Part shown: positions 16,349-23,402 of the stretch, in pieces
Numbering within the stretch: the stretch's first letter is position 1
Layout: each line of letters starts with the position of its first letter
NCBI RefSeq assembly: GCF_003583925.1
Contig: NZ_QYCN01000021.1
Location: 28,227-72,494 of the forward strand
DNA from: Hymenobacter rubripertinctus
GTDB taxonomy: Bacteria; Bacteroidota; Bacteroidia; Cytophagales; Hymenobacteraceae
Direction of reading: 5' to 3'
DNA length: 44,268 nucleotides
Made by a program: the position numbers and the translations under genes
The notes under the pieces: generated by a model
The model's input: the letters and a program-made list of their open reading frames with translations, nothing else
Told to the model about the DNA's origin: nothing
The model's database searches: none

Positions 16349-18538
16349 ATGGCAATTCTTCGCTTCAAAGCGCTGGAACTGGTTGACCTGCGTCAGCCAC
16401 TAACGGTGATTAACACGGGTGAGCGTCGTTCTGACAGCTTCGGCAAGAACGTGTTCAACCTCGACGCCATGCGGGCCAACATGCCCGGCGAATACTTCAA
16501 AAAGCTTCAGTCGGCTATCAAACAGGGCGCTCCGGTGGAGCGCAACGTGGCCGACGCCGTGGCTTCGGCCATGAAAACCTGGGCCATGGCCAAGGGCGCT
16601 ACCCACTACACCCACTGGTTTCAGCCCCTGACTGGTGCCACCGCCGAAAAGCACGACTCCTTCTTCGACCTGAATTCCGACGGTCGGCCGATTGAGAATT
16701 TCAAGGGCTCGGCCCTGGTGCAGCAGGAACCCGATGCGTCCTCCTTCCCCAACGGCGGCATCCGCAACACCTTCGAGGCCCGCGGCTACACCGCCTGGGA
16801 CCCCACTTCGCCCGCGTTCATCATCGAAACCGGCGGGGCCAAAACCCTGTGCATCCCCACCATCTTCGTGGCCTACACCGGCGAAGCCCTCGACTACAAA
16901 GCCCCCCTGCTCAAGTCGCTGGCGGTGCTGGAAAAGGCGGCTCTGGATGTGTGCCACTACTTCGACAAGGACGTAGCCCGCGTGAGCACCACGCTGGGCA
17001 TCGAGCAGGAATACTTTCTGGTGGATAAGGCGCTCTACGCCGCCCGCCCCGACCTGGTGATGACCGGCCGCACCCTGTTCGGGCACGCCCCGGCCAAGGG
17101 CCAGCAGCTCGACGACCACTATTTCGGCTCCATTCCGGCCCGGGTACACGCCTACATGCTCGAGTACGAGGAGGAAGCCAACAAGCTCGGCATCCCGCTG
17201 CGCACCCGCCACAACGAGGTGGCCCCCCACCAGTTCGAGTGCGCCCCGACCTTCGAGGATGCCAACCTGGCCGTTGACCACAACCAGCTGCTCATGGACA
17301 TCATGGCGCGGGTGGCCGACAAGCACAACTTTAAGGTGTTGCTGCACGAGAAGCCGTTTGCCGGCGTCAATGGCTCGGGCAAGCACAACAACTGGGCCCT
17401 GAGCACCGATACCGGCGTGAACCTGCTCGCCCCCGGCCGGCGGCCCAAGGAAAACCTCCAGTTCCTGACCTTCTTCATCACCACCATCAAGGCCGTGCAC
17501 CGCTACGCCGATTTGCTGCGTTCCAGCATCGCCTCGGCCAGCAACGACCACCGCCTCGGGGCCAACGAAGCCCCGCCGGCCATCATGTCGGTGTTCGTGG
17601 GTTCGATGCTTGATTCGGTGATGGACGAGCTGGAGCGCACCGCTAAAGTGCCGCTCGACAAGGGCGACAACATCTACCTCAAGCTGGGCATCGATAAGAT
17701 TCCGGCCATTCTGCTCGACAACACCGACCGCAACCGCACCTCGCCCTTCGCCTTTACCGGCAACAAGTTCGAGTTCCGGGCCGTGGGTTCCTCGGCCAAC
17801 TGCTCCTCGGCCATGACCACGCTCAACACCATCGTGGCCGACCAGCTGATCGACTTCAAGACGTCGGTTGACGCGCTCATCGCCGACGGCCGCAAGAAAG
17901 AGGTGGCCATCGTGGACGTGCTGCGCGACTACGTGATTACTTCCAAGCACATTCGCTTCGAGGGCAACGGCTACTCCGACGAGTGGAAGGACGAGGCGGC
18001 CCAGCGTGGCCTGAGCAACGTGCCCACCACGCCCCAGGCTCTCGACGCCATGGTGGCCGATTCGGCCGCCGAGCTGTTTGCGCGGCACCGCATTTTCTCG
18101 CACGTGGAGCTGCACGCCCGCCACGAGATTCTGCTGGAAGACTACATGAAGAAAATCCAGATCGAAGGCCGGGTAATGGGCGATTTGGCCATCAACCACA
18201 TCATCCCCACGGCCATTGCCTACCAGACCAAGCTCATCACCAACGTGCGCGGTCTGCGCGACCTGGGCCTCGACGACGAGAATACCAACGTGACGGTGGA
18301 CACCATTAAGTCCATCTCGCGCCACATGGCCACCATCAAAAACGAGGTGGAGGGCATGACCAACGCCCGTAAAGCGGCCAACAAGATTGAAGACATGCGC
18401 GAGCGGGCCATTGCCTACTGCGACACGGTCAAAACGCATTTCGACACCATCCGCCGCTCCGTGGATAAGCTGGAGCTGATGGTGGACGATGAGGACTGGC
18501 CCCTGGTAAAGTACCGCGAACTGTTGTTCCAGCACTAG
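16349..18538 (+). CDS. glnA: Glutamine synthetase type III
   Basis: Makes glutamine from glutamate, ammonia and ATP. The 729-residue length is typical of the GSIII (GlnN) class found in Bacteroidota and cyanobacteria, versus about 470 for type I. Signatures: EQEYFLVDK (metal-binding Glu, about residue 219), RHNEVAPHQFECAP, NGSGKHNNWALSTD, and ANEAPPAIMSVFVG. The C-terminal helical region (ELHARHEILLEDYMKKIQ onward) is the GSIII-specific extension. The ATG at 16349 follows a clear TACCTTTG promoter. It stands as a single-gene unit ended by a strong terminator. No nitrogen-regulatory partner gene is adjacent. Confidence 0.97.
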   Translation: MAILRFKALELVDLRQPLTVINTGERRSDSFGKNVFNLDAMRANMPGEYFKKLQSAIKQGAPVERNVADAVASAMKTWAMAKGATHYTHWFQPLTGATAEKHDSFFDLNSDGRPIENFKGSALVQQEPDASSFPNGGIRNTFEARGYTAWDPTSPAFIIETGGAKTLCIPTIFVAYTGEALDYKAPLLKSLAVLEKAALDVCHYFDKDVARVSTTLGIEQEYFLVDKALYAARPDLVMTGRTLFGHAPAKGQQLDDHYFGSIPARVHAYMLEYEEEANKLGIPLRTRHNEVAPHQFECAPTFEDANLAVDHNQLLMDIMARVADKHNFKVLLHEKPFAGVNGSGKHNNWALSTDTGVNLLAPGRRPKENLQFLTFFITTIKAVHRYADLLRSSIASASNDHRLGANEAPPAIMSVFVGSMLDSVMDELERTAKVPLDKGDNIYLKLGIDKIPAILLDNTDRNRTSPFAFTGNKFEFRAVGSSANCSSAMTTLNTIVADQLIDFKTSVDALIADGRKKEVAIVDVLRDYVITSKHIRFEGNGYSDEWKDEAAQRGLSNVPTTPQALDAMVADSAAELFARHRIFSHVELHARHEILLEDYMKKIQIEGRVMGDLAINHIIPTAIAYQTKLITNVRGLRDLGLDDENTNVTVDTIKSISRHMATIKNEVEGMTNARKAANKIEDMRERAIAYCDTVKTHFDTIRRSVDKLELMVDDEDWPLVKYRELLFQH

Positions 18539-18597
18539 TCCAGGGCCGGAGTCGGGCCGGAGTTGGGTGGGAATTTTTCTCCGCGCCCCGATCTTAG

Positions 18598-18629
18598 AAA
18601 AGCCGCATCCGGGTGGGTGCGGCTTTTTT
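18598..18629 (+). terminator. Rho-independent terminator of glnA
   Basis: The stem AAAAGCCGCATCC (18598-18610) pairs with 18615-18627 (one G-U) around a 4-base loop. A run of T covers 18624-18629. Confidence 0.9.
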
Positions 18630-18653
18630 GTGCGCTCGGGCAACGGGATAAGT

Positions 18654-18700
18654 CAGAAGCCGGCCGGCTTTCCTAAGCAAGGAAGGCCGGCCGGCTTCTG
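18654..18700. repeat. Inverted repeat rich in CCGGCCGGC
   Basis: CAGAAGCCGGCCGGC plus TTTCCT is mirrored by AGGAAGGCCGGCCGGCTTCTG with one G-U type mismatch and a five-base loop. It stands 25 bases after the glnA terminator and before the next convergent gene. Confidence 0.8.
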
Positions 18701-18830
18701 GGCAGCAGGTAAGCTGAGGCGTCGGAACGCGACGTTGGCTGGTTTAGGAAATGCGTTTTGTCAGCTGGGCAATGGAAAGTGGCGCGGAGCATTCAGCATT
18801 CAGCAAGTAGCCATGCACGAACGGCTGATG

Positions 18831-19259
18831 CTACATACTGCTGCCAACGCCCTGCCGGGCCTGGCGGAGCCAGTCGGCGGCCTCGTCGATGTCGCCGAAC
18901 ATTTTCATCTGAAGCTGGCCGCCGATGCCGATGTGCATGGCCTCGGCCGAAATGGCGGCCAGCGACTCGGGGCTCACTACGTGGGCGAAGTGAGTGAGCC
19001 CCTGGGCAATGGCGCGCGGGGCCCAGTCGCGCACAATCCATTCCACGGCGTGGTTCCAGGGACCCAGCACCTGACGGTTATCGTTGAGCAGGTAGGCGCA
19101 GCCCTGTTCGCGCAGGGGGGCCAGGCAGGCATCGGCCCCGGCCACGATGCCCGCGTACGTCTGATACCCGACCCAGTTGTTGTACACCCACTCGTTGGCA
19201 GGGTTGTAGGTGATGGAGAGGTATATTTTGCCGAAGCCGTTGGTTAGTTCAAGAGCCAT
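18831..19259 (-). CDS. STAS/SpoIIAA-like small protein
   Basis: A 142-residue cytoplasmic protein of a family common in Hymenobacter-like bacteria. The alternating strand/helix pattern (KIYLSITYNPANEWVYNNW, CAYLLNDNRQVLGPWNHAVEW, THFAHVVSPESLAAISAEAM) fits the STAS/SEC14 or SpoIIAA-like fold. No phosphorylatable Ser of anti-sigma antagonists can be assigned with certainty. It ends in a short helix (FGDIDEAADWLRQA). ATG 19259 is the natural start. It is a single gene with no linked anti-sigma factor. The 296 bases upstream (19260-19555) show no further gene. Confidence 0.7.
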   Translation of the reverse strand: MALELTNGFGKIYLSITYNPANEWVYNNWVGYQTYAGIVAGADACLAPLREQGCAYLLNDNRQVLGPWNHAVEWIVRDWAPRAIAQGLTHFAHVVSPESLAAISAEAMHIGIGGQLQMKMFGDIDEAADWLRQARQGVGSSM

Positions 19260-19555
19260 GAAGCGGATGAGTAGAAGCCGGGGGGCGGGGCAGCAACCCG
19301 GAAACCATAGCGGAAGAGAGGACGGCTGCCCGGCCGAATAGAACCCGGGCCGGATGCTGGAAAAGCAAAGCCAGCCCTAAAGCTGCCCAAATAGCCCGAC
19401 ATACCCAAACTGGTTTTTACCGATCCCCGTTAAGGCCCCCAGATTCAGGGAATTCAGTTTATGATTCCGCTGCCTCCGACCCAGCACTGAAAGTGCGCGC
19501 TGCTCGTTCGGGGCTCTTACCGAAAAAAGGCTTGCCACCCGCCCCCGGGCAGAGG

Positions 19556-20116
19556 CTAGATAACCAGCAGAGCCAGGGTCACGATCCAGAGCAAACCGCT
19601 CACGATGGCCGTGTTCAGGCGGGCTTCCGGGCCGAAAGGCAGCGTCAGGCCCACCCCGGCAATCAGGAACAGGGCCAGCGGAAACGCGGCCAGCACGGAA
19701 TGGTAGAGCCGCCCGCCGGAGGGCGCGAAAGGCGTGCGGCCGGCCACCACCGCCGGGGCCTTCACGAAGCGAACTACCCGCAGCAGGGGCGTGCGCCAGA
19801 CGGTAACGCGCGAGGCCCCTTGCAACCGGTACATCTGGCTGGGGTGGAGGCGAAAGCGGGTGTGCGGCGTCTCAATCTGGTAAGCCATCTGGGGGTTGGC
19901 CAGGGTGCCCCCGGCCGATACCGGCTGCTGGCGCAGCAACGGTTCCCGGACAAATTCCTGCATGGGCAGGGCCCAGTCCAGCCCCAGCACCAGGCAGAAG
20001 GCCACCGCCGCCCAATTGATCCAGCGGAGCTTATGCGCCAGCTGGCCCAGGTACGCCGCCCGCTCCTGCTGGCGCATCCGGGCCAGCAGATACGGATCGG
20101 GCCGGTCGTTAGGCAT
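19556..20116 (-). CDS. Hypothetical membrane protein with three helices
   Basis: A 186-residue protein. The N-terminus is cytoplasmic and charged (PYLLARMRQQERAAYLGQLAHKLR). One membrane helix follows (INWAAVAFCLVLGLDWALP), then an extracytoplasmic domain of about 90 residues (YQIETPHTRFRLHPSQMYRL), then two closing helices (VLAAFPLALFLIAGVGLTL and LNTAIVSGLLWIVTLALLVI). No family is recognised. ATG at 20116. It is probably monocistronic; the next minus-strand gene lies beyond a tandem repeat array. Confidence 0.65.
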   Translation of the reverse strand: MPNDRPDPYLLARMRQQERAAYLGQLAHKLRWINWAAVAFCLVLGLDWALPMQEFVREPLLRQQPVSAGGTLANPQMAYQIETPHTRFRLHPSQMYRLQGASRVTVWRTPLLRVVRFVKAPAVVAGRTPFAPSGGRLYHSVLAAFPLALFLIAGVGLTLPFGPEARLNTAIVSGLLWIVTLALLVI

Positions 20117-20200
20117 GGGTAAGACGAGAGAATATGCCCGAAAAGATAGCGCTTACGGGCGTAGCAGTCAGGCCCCGGAAACCAGGACGACGTTCTTTCC

Positions 20201-20263
20201 CTACTCCCTACTCCCTACTCCCTACTCCCTACTCCCTACTCCCTACTCCCTACTCCCTACTCC
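20201..20263. repeat. Nine tandem copies of the 7-mer CTACTCC
   Basis: Nine perfect heptamer copies (63 bases) end two bases before the stop codon of the next minus-strand gene. A seven-base unit can shift frame when copy number changes, but here it lies outside the coding sequence. Confidence 0.95.
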
Positions 20264-20264
20264 C

Positions 20265-20627
20265 TCACGCAAACGGCACCAGGGCGGCAAGCAGGGTAGT
20301 AGTGATGCGGTGCCACTGGGGGTAAGGCCAGATGGTGCCGGCGGCGGTACCCGCGTACAGGACTTCGCGGCGGGCCGTGGCTACCCAGCCCAGCAGCACA
20401 TGGCGTTCGGGCAGGGGCTGGCCCGAGTGCAGGGCGACGGGCCACTCGGTCAGGGGCCAGGTTTCCAGTAAGTATTCGGCCTGATCGGTGATGCGCGACA
20501 GGCGGGCAGGAGCGTATGGATCGGAGGAAGGAAGATGACGAACGGTCCGGTATAAGTCGCGGAGGGCCGTCCGGGCCGGGGGGAAACGCGTGTGGTCACC
20601 CGCCGACGGAGCAGAAGTATCGTTCAT
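20265..20627 (-). CDS. Hypothetical protein, 120 residues
   Basis: ATG 20627 is preferred; a TTG 54 bases further upstream would add a basic, unstructured extension. The protein is soluble, with a helical N-terminal half (ALRDLYRTVRHLPSS) and a second half rich in Trp (ETWPLTEWPVALHSG, TIWPYPQWHRITTTLLAAL). No family is recognised. It sits alone between the heptamer array and a 120-base gap on the other side. Confidence 0.5.
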   Translation of the reverse strand: MNDTSAPSAGDHTRFPPARTALRDLYRTVRHLPSSDPYAPARLSRITDQAEYLLETWPLTEWPVALHSGQPLPERHVLLGWVATARREVLYAGTAAGTIWPYPQWHRITTTLLAALVPFA

Positions 20628-20747
20628 TTGCGGCCACTTACGGACTGTTTTTGGTGGCCGGATTGTGTTGATTGGCTTCAAAAACGATAAAAGTGAATAA
20701 AGTTTAAGGGGGGAATTATTTCCCGAAATAGAGGGTTCAGGACCGGT

Positions 20748-21248
20748 TTAGGCCGAAAGCTGCGGGGGCAGGGAGGTATCGTCGGCCAGAAGTTCGGCCC
20801 CGGTACCGTGGTCGGGAGCCAGGCGCTTCCAGGTGGCGGCCCGCAGCTCGTCGAGGCGCTGGAGCGTGTCCTGCACGGTGGCGTACTGGCTGACTTTCTC
20901 GAACAAACCCGACTTGCGGCCCGCCTTCAGCAGCTGCTCGATTACCAGCGGTAAAATCCAGCCTACCACGTTGGAAGCCAGCGCCCCGCGCAGGCCCAGG
21001 CGCAGCAGCAGCCGGGCTGCCATGCGCTCCAGCAGCAGGGTCCGGGCCACGGGCAGGGCCTTGCCTACCACGAACTCGCGCACCAGCTCGCCATTGCCCT
21101 GCACTACTTCGGCCCGCAGCACATCCTGCACGGCATCGAGGGCGGTGCGGGCCGTTTTGCGGAACAACCGGCCGGTCTGCCAGGCCGCCAGGCCGGTGAG
21201 CTGGGCAGCAGAGCGGAGAAAAGCCGGTAAACGGGGTGGGTTTTTCAT
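20748..21248 (-). CDS. Hypothetical helical protein, 166 residues
   Basis: The protein is mostly helical, with no signal peptide. One hydrophobic stretch (ALASNVVGWILPLVIEQLL) may be a membrane or peripheral helix, preceded by a basic segment (AARLLLRLGLRG). The region before it (FRKTARTALDAVQDVLRAEVV) is an amphipathic helix. The family is not recognised. It is divergent from the quinone oxidoreductase gene across a 122-base gap. Confidence 0.6.
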   Translation of the reverse strand: MKNPPRLPAFLRSAAQLTGLAAWQTGRLFRKTARTALDAVQDVLRAEVVQGNGELVREFVVGKALPVARTLLLERMAARLLLRLGLRGALASNVVGWILPLVIEQLLKAGRKSGLFEKVSQYATVQDTLQRLDELRAATWKRLAPDHGTGAELLADDTSLPPQLSA

Positions 21249-21370
21249 GGTGAACGAGGGTGGCGGGAATACCCATTCGGGCAGGAACGCGTAATAAGGT
21301 CTGGTTTACGGCCCCGTAAGCGGCTGGTTGTCGCCGTCCACGCGGCCGGTCAATGAAAACGAACAAATAG

Positions 21371-22354
21371 ATGAGCAAGATGAACGCCATTGTTATCCGC
21401 CAGGCCGGCGGCCCCGAGGTGCTTGATTACCAGATCCGCCCCCGCCCCGAGCCCGCCGCCCACCAGGTGCTGCTGCGCGTGGCCGCCGCCGGCGTCAACC
21501 GGCCCGATGTGCTGCTGCGGGCCGGCAAGTACGCCGGTAGCGGGGGCGTGGCCGGGCTGGTGCCAGGCCTCGAAGTCGCCGGCCACGTCGTCGGCTGCGG
21601 GGCCGCCGTTGCGCGCTGGCACCCCGGCGACGCGGTGTGCGCGTTGCTAACCGAGGGCGGCTACGCCGAATACGTCGTAGTGGATGCCCGCCACTGCCTG
21701 CCGGTGCCTGCGGGCTTGAGCCTGACGGAAGCCGCCAGCCTGCCCGAAACGGCCTTTACGGTCTGGCACAATGTCTTTCAGCGCGGCGGCCTGCAACCCG
21801 GCGAAACGCTGCTCGTGCACGGGGGCAGCAGCGGCATTGGGGTGCTGGCCGTGCAATTGGCCCACGCACTGGGCAGCCGGGTAGCCACCACGGCCGGCTC
21901 GGCCGAAAAGTGCGCCGCCGTGGCCCGGCTCGGGGCCGATCTGGCCATCAATTATAAGGAGGAAGATTTTGAGGCCGTGGTGGCCCAGGCCGGCGGGGCC
22001 GACGTAATTCTGGACATGGTGGGCGGCGACTACACGCCCAAAAACATGCGCCTGCTGCGCGACGACGGCCGGCTGGTGTTCATCAATGCCATGCAGGGGG
22101 CGCAGGCCGAGTTTAACGCCCTCGACCTGATGCGCCGCCGTCTCACGCTCAGCGGCAGTACGCTGCGGCCCCGCTCGGCCGAGTTCAAGGCGGCGCTGGC
22201 CCTGGAAGTAGAGCGCCACATCTGGCCCGTTATTGAGGCCGGGCAGCTGCGGCCGGTGCTGGAGCGCACCTTCCCGCTGGCCGAGGCCCGGGCTGCCCAC
22301 GAGCTGCTGGAAACCAGTACCCACATCGGAAAGATCGTGCTTACCGTAGAATGA
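21371..22354 (+). CDS. NAD(P)H-quinone oxidoreductase, PIG3/zeta-crystallin family
   Basis: A 327-residue zinc-independent MDR-family reductase, expected to reduce quinones or reactive alkenes with NADPH. It has the N-terminal GroES-like domain (PGLEVAGHVVGCG, HPGDAVCALLTEGGYAEY) and the Rossmann nucleotide site VHGGSSGIGVLAVQLAHALG near residues 147-166. It lacks the catalytic zinc Cys/His set of alcohol dehydrogenases. Two in-frame ATGs, 21371 and 21380, are possible; the family usually begins M-x-A-I, which fits the second slightly better. Confidence 0.9.
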   Translation: MSKMNAIVIRQAGGPEVLDYQIRPRPEPAAHQVLLRVAAAGVNRPDVLLRAGKYAGSGGVAGLVPGLEVAGHVVGCGAAVARWHPGDAVCALLTEGGYAEYVVVDARHCLPVPAGLSLTEAASLPETAFTVWHNVFQRGGLQPGETLLVHGGSSGIGVLAVQLAHALGSRVATTAGSAEKCAAVARLGADLAINYKEEDFEAVVAQAGGADVILDMVGGDYTPKNMRLLRDDGRLVFINAMQGAQAEFNALDLMRRRLTLSGSTLRPRSAEFKAALALEVERHIWPVIEAGQLRPVLERTFPLAEARAAHELLETSTHIGKIVLTVE

Positions 22355-22459
22355 GGCGGGGCGGGGCCGGGATTCCAAACGAAAGCTGCCCGTCCCGGTT
22401 AGTTTAACTGTTCGGTTACGGTCGAGCTTATCTTTTGTCTTTTTAACCTGCATCCTATC

Positions 22460-23119
22460 ATGTCCACCGCACTCCTGATCGGGGCTACCGGCCTCGTGGG
22501 CGACTACCTGCTGCGGCAGCTGCTCGCCGACGACCAGTTCACCCACCTGAAAGTATTCACCCGCCGCCCCACCGGCTACCAGAACCCCAAGCTCGAAGAG
22601 CATATCGTTGATTTCGACCAGCCCCGCGACTGGAACGAGCTGCTGCGCGGCGACGTGCTCTTTTCCAGCCTCGGCACCACTCTGAGCCAGGCCGGCGGCC
22701 AGGACGCCCAGTACACCGTCGATTACACCTACCAGTTGCAGGCGGCCCAGGCGGCGGCCGAAAACGGCGTGCCCACCTACGTGCTGGTGTCGTCGGCGGG
22801 GGCCGATGCCGATTCGCTGATGTTCTACAGCCGCATGAAGGGCGAGCTGGAGCGCGACATCAAGCGGCTGCCTTTCCAGCGCATCCGCCTCATCCAGCCC
22901 GGCATTCTGGCCGGCCCCCGCACCGAGCAGCGGCTGGGCGAAAAAGTGGGTCTCTGGCTGGCCACGGTCGCCAGCGCCATGCCGCTGCTCCATAGCTACC
23001 GCCCCATCCATGCCCGCACCGTGGCCCGCGCCATGCACCGCGCCGCCCTCGACGAAACCCCCGGCGTGCAAACCGACTCGCTCGAACAGGTTTTCACCCG
23101 CGCCGGCAAGGAAGGGTAG
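22460..23119 (+). CDS. NAD(P)-binding SDR protein (HTATIP2/TIP30-like)
   Basis: A 219-residue atypical short-chain dehydrogenase. The N-terminal GATGLVGDYLLRQLL is the nucleotide-binding loop. FSSLGTTLSQAGG follows, and the YSRMKGELE (Tyr-x-x-x-Lys) pair is the usual active-site signature. IQPGILAGPR is a family hallmark. Substrate unknown. ATG at 22460, preceded by TTATCTTTTG, near the -7 consensus. The TAG stop runs directly into a tetranucleotide array. Confidence 0.87.
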   Translation: MSTALLIGATGLVGDYLLRQLLADDQFTHLKVFTRRPTGYQNPKLEEHIVDFDQPRDWNELLRGDVLFSSLGTTLSQAGGQDAQYTVDYTYQLQAAQAAAENGVPTYVLVSSAGADADSLMFYSRMKGELERDIKRLPFQRIRLIQPGILAGPRTEQRLGEKVGLWLATVASAMPLLHSYRPIHARTVARAMHRAALDETPGVQTDSLEQVFTRAGKEG

Positions 23120-23178
23120 TGAGTGAGTGAGTGAGTGAGTGAGTGAGTGAGTGAGTGAGTGAGTGAGTGAGTGAGTGA
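23119..23178. repeat. (GTGA)15 tetranucleotide array
   Basis: Fifteen perfect GTGA units begin at the last base of the preceding gene's TAG stop. Being behind the stop they cannot change that protein; any effect would be on the 3' untranslated RNA. Confidence 0.97.
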
Positions 23179-23182
23179 GAAC

Positions 23183-23312
23183 GTCATGCTTCATCTGTCG
23201 TCCGCGAAGGCGCAGCCGTAGTCGAAGCATCTCTACCGCAGTGCTAGTCTGGCCGACTGCAATGAAACGGTAGAGATGCTTCGATTTCGCTTCCGGCTCC
23301 GCTCAGCATGAC
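23183..23312. repeat. Composite inverted repeat (GTCATGC...TCGAAGCATCTCTACCG)
   Basis: TCGAAGCATCTCTACCG (23222-23238) pairs exactly with 23268-23284, and outer GTCATGC/GCATGAC ends lie at 23183 and 23306-23312. Related GTCATGC/TCGAAGCATGAC sequence recurs near 37788-37814, so this is one member of a dispersed family. Confidence 0.8.
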
Positions 23313-23351
23313 ACGGTTCTCTGCCGTCTCCTCATTCACCCATTCACCGCG

Positions 23352-23359
23352 TACCTTTG
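23352..23359 (+). promoter_or_regulatory. -7 promoter box of ispG
   Basis: TACCTTTG, an exact TAnnTTTG match, lies 43 bases before the ispG ATG. Confidence 0.65.
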
Positions 23360-23402
23360 CGCTACCGGGCAACTTTCGCCTTCTGCCCCCGGTTTTCTGT
23401 TT

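Noticed and set aside
16400..18643. Very long open frame antisense to glutamine synthetase
   Set aside because: It is a shadow of the GC-rich codon bias of glnA. It has a His/Val/Gly-rich composition and no domain, and glnA on the other strand is certain. The same applies to long antisense frames opposite lpxK, porin, acyl-CoA ligase, leuS and the SWIM gene.
20201..20263. Possible CRISPR array
   Set aside because: The repeats are contiguous 7-mers with no spacers, and no cas gene is in the window. The other repeats are palindromes or simple arrays.
23119..23178. Phase variation of the SDR gene by (GTGA)n
   Set aside because: The array starts at the last base of the stop codon, so copy-number change cannot alter the protein.
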